From the NCBI RefSeq assembly GCF_004361065.1, contig NZ_SELT01000002.1, positions 62,001-126,000 of the forward strand: DNA of 64,000 nt. Reading direction: 5' to 3'. The notes beneath the pieces were generated by a model, which saw nothing but the letters and a program-made list of their open reading frames with translations, searched no databases and had not been told where the DNA came from. The stretch's first letter is position 1; every line of letters starts with the position of its first letter. This document shows positions 1-8,239 of the stretch, piece by piece. Source of the stretch: Cognatilysobacter terrigena. GTDB lineage: Bacteria; Pseudomonadota; Gammaproteobacteria; Xanthomonadales; Xanthomonadaceae. A program made the translations under genes and the position numbers.

Positions 1-537
1 GGTGCGAAGTGGGGCGCGCTGATGGGCTGGCTCATCCGGACGCAGTACTTCCGCGAGAACCTCGGCTTCGGGCCGGGCGGCGAGACCGGTGCCGTCAACG
101 ACATGGCGCGCCACACGATGGAGCGCACCGGCGCGAACATCATGGGCAAGCGCATGTTCGAACAGGGCGAGGCGTCGTGGCCCGAGAACGCGCCGTTCCA
201 CACGCCGGTCTACGTGCTGACGCATGAAAAGCGCGAGCCGTGGGTGCGGCCGGGCGGCACCACCTTCCACTTCGTCAACGGCGGGCCGGAGGTTGCGCTC
301 GAACTGGCGCGAGCCGCGGCCAGCGACCGCGATGTGCGCATTTCGGGCGGCGCGGATGTGGTGCAGCAGTACTTGAACATGGGCGTCGTCGACGAACTCG
401 AGATCGCGCTCGCGCCGGTCGTGTTCGGTAGCGGGCGGCGGCTCTTCGAACACCTTGCCGAACCCGCGCCGCGCTTCCGTGTCGACCGTGTGCTCGAAGG
501 ATCGTCAGCCACACACATACGCTACGTGCGTGCCTAG
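1..537 (+). CDS. Dihydrofolate reductase family protein (RibD C-terminal fold), 5' truncated
   Basis: The reading frame is open from the first base of the window, so the true start lies upstream; an internal ATG at 22 is unlikely to be the start. The 178 visible residues carry the family core: a GANIMGKRMFEQGE stretch, the FVNGGPEVAL segment and an ISGGADVVQQYLNMGVVDELEI block, which is the nucleotide-binding and strand pattern of RibD_C/DfrA-like reductases. Such stand-alone proteins are predicted NADPH-dependent reductases of unknown substrate. The C-terminus is complete, ending in HIRYVRA before a TAG. Family assignment is firm; substrate cannot be inferred. Confidence 0.85.
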   Translation, partial: GAKWGALMGWLIRTQYFRENLGFGPGGETGAVNDMARHTMERTGANIMGKRMFEQGEASWPENAPFHTPVYVLTHEKREPWVRPGGTTFHFVNGGPEVALELARAAASDRDVRISGGADVVQQYLNMGVVDELEIALAPVVFGSGRRLFEHLAEPAPRFRVDRVLEGSSATHIRYVRA

Positions 538-679
538 GCCGCTCGAACGCGTCATGTGAACGCGCCGGCATGACGATGTGGTGGAGATGTGATCGCACGT
601 CGCGCGCACTGCATGAGCGCACGTCGGCATCGATCACGTGAAGAGCGCCGTTCCGCGAAGAGACAGGGACGATGCGTTA

Positions 680-710
680 CTCCTGCTTGCATCACCACCG
701 AAGCAGGAGG
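680..710 (+). promoter_or_regulatory. Hairpin that masks the Shine-Dalgarno of the 715 gene
   Basis: CTCCTGCTT at 680-688 is the exact reverse complement of AAGCAGGAG at 701-709, with a 12-base loop. The right arm contains the AGGAGG ribosome-binding site (705-710) of the gene starting at 715. In the folded mRNA most of the site would be paired, as in translational attenuators and RNA thermometers. The complementarity is seen directly; the regulatory role is inference. Confidence 0.5.
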
Positions 711-714
711 TCGC

Positions 715-1005
715 ATGTCCACCGACGCCAAGACGCCGTTCGATCATGTGAACGACACCGTGACGCAGCTCAAGGAGATGCGTCACTACTCCAAGGGCAA
801 CGTCGAGCGCCTGACGACGCAGTGGTTGCTGTTCGATGGCGACCTCAAGAAGCTCAAGCAGGCGGATCGCATCGAGGATCTGATGGTCCGGGCCGCCGAA
901 CTGCACGAGGCGATCGAAGCGGAGATTGCGGTACTCGAGGACTTGGCGGTTACGTTGCAGCCGGCGGCCGAGGACGCCAGCGGCGCGACCGGTACGCTGC
1001 ACTGA
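715..1005 (+). CDS. Small helical cytoplasmic protein, unknown function
   Basis: A 96-residue, charged, probably all-helical protein with no signal peptide or membrane segment. The start at 715 is chosen because AGGAGG ends four bases before it; the frame is open further upstream but nothing there looks like a start. The body (residues 8-80) has heptad-like spacing of Leu/Val with many Glu, Lys and Asp, suggesting a helical bundle or coiled coil, and the C-terminal tail is Ala/Gly/Thr-rich. I do not recognise a family. It stands alone, followed by a strong terminator at 1024-1054, and its ribosome-binding site is buried in a hairpin, so translation may be conditional. Confidence 0.75.
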   Translation: MSTDAKTPFDHVNDTVTQLKEMRHYSKGNVERLTTQWLLFDGDLKKLKQADRIEDLMVRAAELHEAIEAEIAVLEDLAVTLQPAAEDASGATGTLH

Positions 1006-1023
1006 TCGATATCCATGTTCGAC

Positions 1024-1054
1024 ACGAGGCCCCGGAAACGGGGCCTCGTTGTTT
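1024..1054 (+). terminator. Rho-independent terminator after the 715 gene
   Basis: ACGAGGCCCCG (1024-1034), a GAAA loop (1035-1038) and CGGGGCCTCGT (1039-1049) form an 11-bp perfect stem, followed by TGTTTGG. The T-tract is short but the stem is strong. Its position excludes the longer upstream start for the next gene. Confidence 0.85.
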
Positions 1055-1185
1055 GGCGGAGTTGCTGCGGAGCCCGCCTGCCCGTTGCCGCATCGATCGT
1101 CGTTCGCCCCGACAGCCGGCGCCTCATCCAGGCCCGACGCGATCCGTGGTCTGATTGCAGACCCCGCAAGCAGCCGACAACCGTC

Positions 1186-1851
1186 ATGGCGACGCCGACT
1201 CCCGTTCCGATCCGTATCGACTTCGTGTCCGACGTCGTCTGCCCGTGGTGTGCGATCGGTCTGATGGCGTTGGAGCAGGCGATCGCGCGGGTCGGGGACG
1301 ACATCGCGGTCGAAATGCACGTGCAGCCGTTCGAACTGAACCCCGACATGGCGCCCGCGGGCGAAGCGATCGACGAGCATCTCGGCCGCAAGTACGGTCT
1401 CTCGCCCGCGCAGCTCGAGCAGAACCGCGAACGGCTGCGCGAGCGCGGCGCGCAGGTCGGATTCGATTTCGCCATGGGCGCACGCACGCGCACCTACAAC
1501 ACGTTCGATGCGCATCGCCTGCTGCACTGGGCGGCGGAGGAGGGCAGGCAGCTTCCGCTGAAACACGCATTGCTGCGCGCCTACTTCACCGACGGCGAGG
1601 ACGTCAGCGACCACGCGACGCTGGTGCCGCTCGCCGCGAGCGTCGGGCTCCCGGCGGAGCGGGCGAGCGAAATCCTCGCGTCCGACGCGTTCGTCGACGA
1701 AGTGCGTGCGGACGAGCAGACCTTCCTGCGCGCCGGCATCAATTCGGTTCCGGCGATCATCCTCGACCGCGAATACCTGATTTCCGGCGGTCAACCGGTC
1801 GAAGTATTCGAGCAGGCGTTGCGCCAGGTCGCAGGACAGCGACGCGGCTGA
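1186..1851 (+). CDS. DsbA family oxidoreductase (FrnE-like)
   Basis: A 221-residue thioredoxin-fold protein. The active-site CPWC lies at residues 19-22 in SDVVCPWCAIG directly after the first strand, and the helical insertion (LNPDMAPAGE..., KYGLSP...) and C-terminal cis-Pro segment (INSVPAIILDREYLISGGQP) are those of the cytoplasmic FrnE group of DsbA proteins, which act as 2-hydroxychromene-isomerase-like disulfide oxidoreductases. There is no signal peptide, so a cytoplasmic role is expected, perhaps in oxidative stress. The start at 1186 is preferred because the upstream extension would run through the terminator at 1024-1054. It is followed 75 bases later by yaeQ. Confidence 0.9.
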   Translation: MATPTPVPIRIDFVSDVVCPWCAIGLMALEQAIARVGDDIAVEMHVQPFELNPDMAPAGEAIDEHLGRKYGLSPAQLEQNRERLRERGAQVGFDFAMGARTRTYNTFDAHRLLHWAAEEGRQLPLKHALLRAYFTDGEDVSDHATLVPLAASVGLPAERASEILASDAFVDEVRADEQTFLRAGINSVPAIILDREYLISGGQPVEVFEQALRQVAGQRRG

Positions 1852-1895
1852 CGTTCGAGCGCGCCCCGGCCCGTACGGCGGATCGGACGGCCGCC

Positions 1896-1901
1896 TAGAA
1901 T
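1896..1901 (+). promoter_or_regulatory. Probable -10 element for yaeQ
   Basis: TAGAAT followed by GGCCGCC lies 25 bases before the yaeQ ATG. The same kind of element, TA-rich hexamer then a GC-rich start region, recurs upstream of many genes here. No clear -35 box is visible. Confidence 0.45.
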
Positions 1902-1926
1902 GGCCGCCCTTTTCAAGCTGACCGCC

Positions 1927-2478
1927 ATGGCCCCGAAAGCTACCGTCGTCAAGGTCGAGCTGCAGGTCAGCGACATGGACCGGCACTACTACGCCTCGCA
2001 TGCGCTCACGCTCGCGCAGCATCCGTCCGAGACGGATCTGCGTCTGCTGGTGCGGCTCATCGCATTCGCGCTGTTCGCGGACGAGCGCCTCGAATTCGGT
2101 CGCGGCCTCAGCGACGAGGACGAGCCGGCGTTGTGGCGTCGCGACTACACCGATGCGATCGAGCAGTGGATCGAACTCGGCCAGCCGGACGAATCGCGCC
2201 TGCGCAAGGCGGCGGGTCGTTCGCGTGAGGTGATCGTCGTCGGCTACGGCGGCAACGCGGCGGAGATGTGGTGGACGCGCAATGCGGCGACGCTCGCGCG
2301 CCTGTCGAATCTCACCGTGCTCGACCTCGATACCGCCGAGCTCGAGGACGCGTTGCCGCTGCTGACGCGCGGCGCGCGCCTGACCGCGATGATCCAGGAC
2401 GGCGAGCTGCAGCTCATGGACGCCGAACGCAGCGTGAGCCTGCATCCCCGCGTGCGCCAGACCGGCACGCCGCGGTAG
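1927..2478 (+). CDS. yaeQ: YaeQ family protein
   Basis: The 183-residue product has the full length of the family (E. coli YaeQ is 181). The N-terminus MAPKATVVKVELQVSDMDRH, the central LARHPSETDLR-like segment and the FALFADERLEFGRGLS and DEPALWRRD blocks are characteristic. YaeQ has a PD-(D/E)XK nuclease-like fold and was linked genetically to RfaH-type regulation in enterics, but its biochemical role is unsettled. The ATG at 1927 is used rather than one at 1900, because the latter lies almost on the predicted -10 element and adds residues not typical of the family. It converges with the gene on the other strand that ends at 2491. Confidence 0.92.
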   Translation: MAPKATVVKVELQVSDMDRHYYASHALTLAQHPSETDLRLLVRLIAFALFADERLEFGRGLSDEDEPALWRRDYTDAIEQWIELGQPDESRLRKAAGRSREVIVVGYGGNAAEMWWTRNAATLARLSNLTVLDLDTAELEDALPLLTRGARLTAMIQDGELQLMDAERSVSLHPRVRQTGTPR

Positions 2479-2490
2479 ACGCAGCGTTCG

Positions 2491-3048
2491 TCAGCGTCGC
2501 GAATAGGCGAGCTCCACGACCAGTGATTCGGACCCGCCGCGCGTTTCGAAATAGCGCACGACGAAGTGGTCGGCGTCGACGCGATGCAGTTCCTCGCGGG
2601 TCGGAACGGTTTGGCCGTCGTCGAACGTGGTGTCGCCGCTGAAGCGATACGTGGCATCGGCCGCGTCGTAACGGCCGCGCATCGTCAGGACGTTGGTGAG
2701 GTTGAGGTCGATCCACGTGGTGAAGTAGGCGTTCGTGCGCGGGTCGTAGGCGACCGTGCCCAAGGCCTGGAACGGTGGGCGCGAGCCGACGCGCAGGTCC
2801 TGCTGCAGGTGGCGGCCGCCGAACATCGTGAACACCGCAGTGCCGACATCGATCTGCGGCGGTTTGCCGCTTTCCAGCGACAGCCACTGCCGGACGGTCC
2901 ACAGTCCGACAAACTCGGCGAGGCGGCGGTGGCCGTCGTCGGCAGCGACGTTCGGGGGTGATGCGTCTGCGACCGCTTCGCCCGCTGCGCGGACCGGAGC
3001 GACTGTCGCGAGAAGGACGGCGAGTAGCGCGGCGTACGGAGTCTTCAT
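2491..3048 (-). CDS. Secreted DUF1579-like protein
   Basis: A 185-residue protein with a cleavable signal peptide (MKTPYAALLAVLLATVAPVRAAG). The mature part has the DUF1579 pattern: an LAEFVGLWTVRQW opening, a FGGRHLQQDLRVGS segment, LGTVAYDPRTNAYFTTWIDL and a C-terminal FVVRYFETRGGSESLVVELAYSRR strand run, a lipocalin-like beta-barrel whose members are proposed small-ligand binders. The start at 3048 begins the signal peptide cleanly; an alternative ATG at 3078 has a better purine-rich ribosome site and would add ten residues. It is divergent from the AraC gene at 3185, which might control it. Confidence 0.8.
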   Translation of the reverse strand: MKTPYAALLAVLLATVAPVRAAGEAVADASPPNVAADDGHRRLAEFVGLWTVRQWLSLESGKPPQIDVGTAVFTMFGGRHLQQDLRVGSRPPFQALGTVAYDPRTNAYFTTWIDLNLTNVLTMRGRYDAADATYRFSGDTTFDDGQTVPTREELHRVDADHFVVRYFETRGGSESLVVELAYSRR

Positions 3049-3184
3049 CGGTTGGGCCGTTGGTGCGATGCCCGCCATGCTGGTTCCCCCGTCCGTTCGC
3101 AGCGCGCACGATCGGCCGGTGGCGAGCACGAACGGATGACTTTCGGGACTACTTTGCGCAGGCCGGGCGGTCAACCCTGCCGTC

Positions 3185-4048
3185 ATGACCGATCCCGGCC
3201 GACCCGCGTGTTATCCGGCTGTGCCTGCCGAGGCTCGTACGCCCGGCGCTTCGACGTTGCCGTCGCTCGACGTGCTCGCCTCCCCGGTGCCGATGGGGCG
3301 CTTCGACTCGCCCGTCGACCATCGGCACGTGCTGTGCCTGCACTTGGGCGCGCCGGTGCCGGTGACGTATCGCGCCGGGCGGGTCGAACGCTGCGGCACG
3401 CGCCTGCACGGCCAGTTCTGCGTGGTGCCCGCGGGCTCCAGCACGCGGTGGACGCTGTCGTCGCCGGCCACGTCACTGTTGCTGCGGCTCGCGCCGTCCG
3501 TGATGCAGGAGGCGGCGGAGTCACATGGCGTGGCATCGGGCGAACCGCTGCCGGCCATCCATATCCGCGACGCGCAGATCGAGCGGATCGGCTGGCTGAT
3601 GCAGGCCGAAGCGGACGCCGGGTATCCGGCCAGGCGTCTGTTCGCGGACGGACTCGCGTGGTCGCTTGCGGCGCGTCTGCTCGCGCTGCAGTCGCGCGCG
3701 TCGACGGAAGCCAAGCGTGCACTTCCCGAATGGCGACTGCGGCGTGTCATCGAATACATCGACGCGCATCTCGACCAGGACCTCGCGCTGGACGAACTTG
3801 CGGGCGTCGCCGGTTTCGCCGTCTCGCACTTCAAGCCGCTGTTCAAGAACGCGACGGGCATGACGCCGCATCGCTTCGTCATGCAGCGTCGCGTCGAACA
3901 TGCGCAGGCGCAGTTGCGCGACGGTCGTGCCCGCATCACCGAGGTCGCACACGCGACAGGTTTCGCGCATGCGAGCCACATGGCGCGGTGCATGCGTCAG
4001 GTTCTCGGCGTGACGCCTGCGCAGGTCGTGGCGTCGAGGCGTTCCTAG
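3185..4048 (+). CDS. AraC family transcriptional regulator
   Basis: A 287-residue regulator. Residues about 20-170 form a cupin-like sensing domain (HRHVLCLHLGAPVPVTYR-type strands, FCVVPAGSSTRWTL), and residues 190-285 form the double helix-turn-helix: DLALDELAGVAGFAVSHFKPLFKNATGMTPHRFVMQRRVEHAQ and ITEVAHATGFAHASHMARCMRQVLGVTP. The ligand cannot be read from the sequence. It is divergent from a secreted DUF1579 gene and converges on the permease of the Rieske operon, so either neighbour is a candidate target; the divergent spacing of 136 bases favours the DUF1579 gene or autoregulation. Confidence 0.93.
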   Translation: MTDPGRPACYPAVPAEARTPGASTLPSLDVLASPVPMGRFDSPVDHRHVLCLHLGAPVPVTYRAGRVERCGTRLHGQFCVVPAGSSTRWTLSSPATSLLLRLAPSVMQEAAESHGVASGEPLPAIHIRDAQIERIGWLMQAEADAGYPARRLFADGLAWSLAARLLALQSRASTEAKRALPEWRLRRVIEYIDAHLDQDLALDELAGVAGFAVSHFKPLFKNATGMTPHRFVMQRRVEHAQAQLRDGRARITEVAHATGFAHASHMARCMRQVLGVTPAQVVASRRS

Positions 4049-4076
4049 TACGCGTCCATACACAGCATCGCCGCCG

Positions 4077-5345
4077 CTATCCGCGCGCTGCGAATCTCCG
4101 CCATGTATACAGCGGCATACCGCACAGAATCAGGACGGCGCCCCAGGCGAGTGCTTCGCGGCCGGTACCGACCAGCGCATACAGCGCGTAAATCAGCGCC
4201 AACGCAGCGACGACTCGACCCGCGCACCCCCGCTGGCGTAGCCACGCGGCGCTGCTCACCACGTACGGCACCAGCGTCGCCGCGGTGGACAGCAGGATCG
4301 AGAACGTGAACAGCTGCACCAGCGAGTGGCTGTAGTTCGACATCACCAGCACGCTGGCGAGTGCCGAGCCGACGATCACGCCGCCCACCGGCGTTCCGCG
4401 CGCATCGCATCGCGCGAACAATGACGGAAACATGCCGTCCCGTGCGGCGGCCAGCGACACCTGCCCGCAGACCAGCACCCAGCCGTTCAATGCGCCGAAG
4501 CAGGACACCGCCATCACCGCCGCGAGCGCAATTCCCGCGGTTGGACCCCACAGCAGGCGTGCGGCGTCGGCCATGGGTGCGGATGACGTGGCGAGTTGTG
4601 CACCCGGCAGCAGCGCAACGACCGCTGTGCACGCGAGCACCGTGGCGATGCCGGCGAGCAGCGTTCCGATGAGCGTCGCGCGCGGCACCGTGCGTTCCGC
4701 GTCGTCGACGGCGCCCGCAGGCACGGTCGCGGCTTCCAGGCCCAGCAGCGCCCACAGTGTGAGGGCGACGGTCGATTGCATGACGGACGCCATCGAGCCG
4801 CCGCTGGGATTGAACGTCAGCGTCGATGGGTCGACGGCCCAGATCGCGACGAGCCCGAACAGCAGCAGCGGAACGAGCTTGAGCGCGGTGGTGACCACCT
4901 GCATGCGGCCGGCCTCGCGCACACCGGCGAGGTTGACGAGCGTGCAGGCCCACAGCGCGAAGAGGGCGCAGGCGGCGCCACGCGCGGGCGTCGCAGTGGC
5001 CGCAGGCATCAATGCGCCGACGCTGCCGGCGAACGCGACCGCGATTGCGGCATTCGCGCACCAGACCGACACCCAGTAGCTCCACGCGACGGTGAAACCG
5101 GCGAAGTCGCCGAACGCATTGCGCGCGTAGACGTACGGCCCGCCGCTCTGCGGCCACAGCGCCGACAGCCGCGCGAACGTCGACGCCAGCAGCAACGCGC
5201 CGCACAACGTCACGGCCCAACCCGCGAGGCTCGCGAGCCCGAACGGTGCGAGCGACGATGGCAACAGGAACGCGCCCGAGCCGATCATGCTGCCGACGAC
5301 CAGCGCGGTCGCTGACCACAGGCCCAGCGGGCGCGCCGCACTCAC
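4077..5345 (-). CDS. APC superfamily amino-acid/amine permease
   Basis: A 422-residue integral membrane protein with about 12 hydrophobic segments. The opening GLWSATALVVGSMIGSGAFLLP is the TM1 glycine-rich substrate motif of the APC superfamily, and the ALWPQSGGPYVYARNAFGDFAGF block is the conserved TM3 region of the arginine/agmatine antiporter-like group. The start is taken as the GTG at 5345-5343, which overlaps the stop of the Rieske gene as GTGA, a sign of translational coupling. The permease probably imports the substrate of that oxygenase, or exports its product. Substrate is unknown; amino acid, betaine or amine are all possible. Confidence 0.88.
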   Translation of the reverse strand: MSAARPLGLWSATALVVGSMIGSGAFLLPSSLAPFGLASLAGWAVTLCGALLLASTFARLSALWPQSGGPYVYARNAFGDFAGFTVAWSYWVSVWCANAAIAVAFAGSVGALMPAATATPARGAACALFALWACTLVNLAGVREAGRMQVVTTALKLVPLLLFGLVAIWAVDPSTLTFNPSGGSMASVMQSTVALTLWALLGLEAATVPAGAVDDAERTVPRATLIGTLLAGIATVLACTAVVALLPGAQLATSSAPMADAARLLWGPTAGIALAAVMAVSCFGALNGWVLVCGQVSLAAARDGMFPSLFARCDARGTPVGGVIVGSALASVLVMSNYSHSLVQLFTFSILLSTAATLVPYVVSSAAWLRQRGCAGRVVAALALIYALYALVGTGREALAWGAVLILCGMPLYTWRRFAARG

Positions 5346-6418
5346 GCGCGCGACCGGTAGGCGGCGCGCAGCAGTTCGTGGAAGTGGTGCACCGCGTTCT
5401 CGCGCAGCGGATTCAATCGGCCCGGCTCGTACGAGCCCGACGCCAGCCCGCGCTGCACGTCTTCGCAGATGGTGAGGTCTTCGAGCTGCACTTCGTCGCT
5501 GAAGGCCAGGTCGGCTTCGCGACGCGAACGCGCCTGCTCGCTCTCGTCGACCGTGTAATAGAAATCGAACTCGACGCGACAGCGATCCACACCGCGCGGC
5601 ACGACGCGATTCGTCTGCAGTCGCCCCGGCAGGATGTTGAGCATCGTGTTCGGCCACATCCAGTAGTACAGCGCGTCGCCGTCGCCATACAGCGCGTCGC
5701 CGCTCTCCAGCGGGCTCCACTGGTACGAATACCACTCGGCGGTCTCGGTGATGTAGCTGCGATAGTCGAGCAACCGGTTCAGGCCCGGGTGGATGTGCGG
5801 AACGTGGTAGCCCTCGAGGTAGTTGTCGACGTAGACCTTCCAGTTGCAGGCGACGTCGTAGCCGACGCGACGATGGTGCCCGTAGCGTTCGAGTCCACGT
5901 GTCGGCCCGAGGCGCGCATCGATGCCGGCGACGAACGCGTCGAAGTCGGGTGCGTGCGCTTCGTCGACCGCCGCGAACACGAGGCCCTGCCAGACGCGCA
6001 CCGCGAGTTGCGGCAAGCGCACGTCGCCGACGTTGAAATCCTCCGCACTGCCCATTTCCGGCGCCGAGCGCAGCACGCCGTCGAGTCCGTACGTCCATCC
6101 GTGATAGCGGCAGCGCAGCGACTTCGCGGCGAGTCCGTCGCAGGTGGCGATCGGCCCCGCGCGATGGCGGCAGACGTTGTGGAACACGCGGATGTCGCCA
6201 TCCGCGCCGCGCACCGCGATCACCGGCAGGCCGGCGAAATCGGCGACCACGTGATCGCCCGCGTCGCGCAACTGGCAGACGTGGGCGAGGAGCTGCCAGG
6301 AGCGGTCGAAAATCAGCGCGCGATCGCGCGCGGGCATGTCGGCGTCGACATAGAACCGCGCCGGCAGCGCGGTGGCGTGGCTCAGCGATTGCGGGTCGAG
6401 CAGGGCGATCGGCGTCAT
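5342..6418 (-). CDS. Rieske-type mononuclear non-heme iron oxygenase, alpha subunit
   Basis: A 358-residue oxygenase. The Rieske [2Fe-2S] ligands are C83-R-H85 and C103-R-Y-H106. The catalytic iron site follows in NYLEGYHVPHIHPGL with H205 and H210, and D314 in LEDLTICEDVQRG is the likely carboxylate ligand. The latter motif is typical of the choline/glycine-betaine/carnitine monooxygenase branch (CMO, GbcA, CntA) rather than of aromatic dioxygenases. A reductase partner is not encoded nearby. The gene is followed without gap by a permease, so the pair looks like an uptake-and-oxidise unit for a quaternary amine or related compound; the exact substrate is inference. Confidence 0.9.
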   Translation of the reverse strand: MTPIALLDPQSLSHATALPARFYVDADMPARDRALIFDRSWQLLAHVCQLRDAGDHVVADFAGLPVIAVRGADGDIRVFHNVCRHRAGPIATCDGLAAKSLRCRYHGWTYGLDGVLRSAPEMGSAEDFNVGDVRLPQLAVRVWQGLVFAAVDEAHAPDFDAFVAGIDARLGPTRGLERYGHHRRVGYDVACNWKVYVDNYLEGYHVPHIHPGLNRLLDYRSYITETAEWYSYQWSPLESGDALYGDGDALYYWMWPNTMLNILPGRLQTNRVVPRGVDRCRVEFDFYYTVDESEQARSRREADLAFSDEVQLEDLTICEDVQRGLASGSYEPGRLNPLRENAVHHFHELLRAAYRSRA

Positions 6419-6569
6419 GCGCCGAGTATGGCCCCGGCACTAGCGGCTGGCATGCGTCAGCGCAGCATGGCGGTCAAGGTAGAAAACGTATCGCGACGGT
6501 GTGGCGGTGTCGCTCGACGCGCCGGCGCGTCACCCGGCGGCTGTCGGCATTCGCAGGCGCGCGACCGCC

Positions 6570-7367
6570 TCAGAAGCACTTCGGATTTCGACCCGCGCGA
6601 CGCGCCGACTGCGCAACCGGTTGGAGGCCCGGTGCACGCGCGGCCAGGTCGCGCAGCCGGTTCGCGGGGTTGGGATGCGTCGACAGGAACTGCGGCGGGC
6701 GGCTCTGCGATTCGGCGTCCATGTGCTGCCAGAGCGTGACGGCTTTGGCCGGGTCGAAGCCCGCCTGCGCCATGTAGCGCTGCCCGAGCTGGTCGGCCTC
6801 GGCCTCCTGCGTCCGCGAGTTCGGCAGCAGCAGGAACAGTTGCGCGCCGCCGCCCGCGGCGTTGACCAGGCCGCGCGTGGTCTGCGCCGACGCGTGCCGG
6901 CTCGCGACCGCGCCCAGCAGCTGCACACCGGTCTGCGCAAGCAGCTGGCGCGACACGCGCTCGTTCGTATGGCGCGCGACGATATGGCCCATCTCGTGAC
7001 CGAGCACCGCAGCGAGTTCGTCCTGCGTCTTGGCGATGCGGAACATTCCGGTGTTCACGCCGACCTTGGCGCCCGGCAGCGCGAACGCGTTCGGCGTGTC
7101 GTCGACGAAGACGCGGGCTTCCCACGCCTGCGTGGAATACGGCGCGGGCAATACGGCACGCAGCGAATTGACGACGCAGTTGACGGCCGCCTGTTGGCGC
7201 GCGTCGGTCGACATCTTCTGCGTCGCCTTCATCTTGGCGAACTCCTCCTGGCCCATCTGCGCGAGCTGATCGTCCGAGATCAGGTGCAGCGGCTGGCGCG
7301 CGTCGCTGATGGTGGGAAGGCAGGCGATGGCCAGGGTGAGCGCGGTCGCAGCGAAGGCGTATTTCAT
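6570..7367 (-). CDS. M48 family metallopeptidase, secreted
   Basis: A 265-residue protein with a signal peptide (about residues 1-23) and one peptidase domain. The zinc motif HEMGH is at residues 124-128, and the third ligand is likely E188 in SRTQEAEADQLGQRYM. The segment DDTPNAFALPGAKVGVNTGMF is diagnostic for the M48 group that includes BepA/YfgC and LoiP. It lacks the C-terminal TPR domain of BepA, so it is closer to LoiP/YggG-type periplasmic proteases. It ends in an Arg-rich tail with GRNPKCF. It is separated from the TetR gene by a 240-base divergent region. Confidence 0.92.
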   Translation of the reverse strand: MKYAFAATALTLAIACLPTISDARQPLHLISDDQLAQMGQEEFAKMKATQKMSTDARQQAAVNCVVNSLRAVLPAPYSTQAWEARVFVDDTPNAFALPGAKVGVNTGMFRIAKTQDELAAVLGHEMGHIVARHTNERVSRQLLAQTGVQLLGAVASRHASAQTTRGLVNAAGGGAQLFLLLPNSRTQEAEADQLGQRYMAQAGFDPAKAVTLWQHMDAESQSRPPQFLSTHPNPANRLRDLAARAPGLQPVAQSARRAGRNPKCF

Positions 7368-7582
7368 GGGCAGGTCCGGCGATGTGTCGCGCCGATCCTT
7401 GAAGCGCGGCCATGAATGGCGCGCGAAGCGGCGGGAGGACGGTTCATGTACCGGCGAACCCAGGTCGCGAGCTCGGGCAGATCCGAATTTCGACGGGCGC
7501 TTCCGGGTTGTGGGCAGTCCGACGCGGCCGTGCCGGAGCGATCGACGCCGCAGACAGCACGTTCCAAACCTGCGATCACAAA

Positions 7583-7598
7583 TAGCACGACCGTGCTA
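7583..7598. promoter_or_regulatory. Palindromic operator over the TetR promoter
   Basis: TAGCACG-AC-CGTGCTA is a perfect 7+2+7 dyad. It ends 11 bases before the TetR ATG and its right arm overlaps the probable -10 box TAATCT (7597-7602). That placement fits classic TetR autorepression. A close copy of its left two thirds occurs at 8262-8273. Confidence 0.75.
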
Positions 7599-7609
7599 AT
7601 CTCCGCGCC

Positions 7610-8221
7610 ATGTCCGCCGTCCGCACCGCCACCAAGGGCGCCGCCACCCGGGAGCTGATCCTGGATCGCGCTTACGGCATCGCCTGCCGCGAGGGCCTAG
7701 AAGGCCTGTCGATCGGCGGCCTGGCGGGCGAGGTCGGCATGTCCAAGAGCGGCGTCTTCGCGCACTTCGGCTCCCGCGAGGACCTGCAGCTGGCGGTGCT
7801 CGACAACGCCGGCCGCCGTTTCGTCGAACACGTGATGGTGCCGGCGCTCGCCGCACCGCGCGGCATCGCGCGCCTGCGCGCACTGATGGATCGCTGGTTC
7901 GACTGGGCGCGCCATCGCGACGACGGCGGCTGCATCTTCCTCGCCGCCGCGAACGAATACGACGACCGCCCCGGCCCGTTGCGCGATCGCGTCATCGCGC
8001 AGATGGAGCGCTGGCGCAGCGAACTGGCGCGCGCCGCCACGCTCGCGATCCAGACGGGCGAACTCGCGCCCGGCACGGACGTCGAGCAACTCGCCTTCGA
8101 GCTCTATGCGCTCGCGCTCGTCGTCCATCACGACGCCGGCCTGCGCGGCTACGAGGTCGCCTACGAGCGCGGCATGCGCGCGTTCGACCGGCTCGTCGAC
8201 GCCAATTCCCCCACCGACTGA
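7610..8221 (+). CDS. TetR/AcrR family transcriptional regulator
   Basis: A 203-residue regulator. Residues 10-58 form the N-terminal helix-turn-helix (RELILDRAYGIACREGLEGLSIGGLAGEVGMSKSGVFAHFGSREDL), and the C-terminal region resembles the TetR_C_6/YxaF-like ligand domain with DGGCIFLAAANEYDDRPGP. It overlaps its own presumptive operator, and the probable -10 box leaves only seven bases before the ATG, so the mRNA may be leaderless. The downstream alpha/beta hydrolase starts 18 bases later on the same strand and is the obvious co-regulated gene; together they may respond to a lipid or ester. Confidence 0.94.
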   Translation: MSAVRTATKGAATRELILDRAYGIACREGLEGLSIGGLAGEVGMSKSGVFAHFGSREDLQLAVLDNAGRRFVEHVMVPALAAPRGIARLRALMDRWFDWARHRDDGGCIFLAAANEYDDRPGPLRDRVIAQMERWRSELARAATLAIQTGELAPGTDVEQLAFELYALALVVHHDAGLRGYEVAYERGMRAFDRLVDANSPTD

Positions 8222-8239
8222 TCGCCTGAGGACTGCTGC

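Noticed and set aside
1015-1185. N-terminal extension of the FrnE-type gene
   Set aside because: It would be translated through the strong terminator at 1024-1054 and adds residues atypical for the family.
634-2445. A 603-codon minus-strand frame across three plus-strand genes
   Set aside because: It covers the small helical gene, FrnE and YaeQ on the other strand, which have clear domain evidence and ribosome sites.
5346-6440. Fusion of permease with the region opposite-frame to the Rieske gene
   Set aside because: The open frame upstream of the permease is a shadow of the Rieske gene; the GTG at 5345 gives a normal APC N-terminus and a 4-base overlap.
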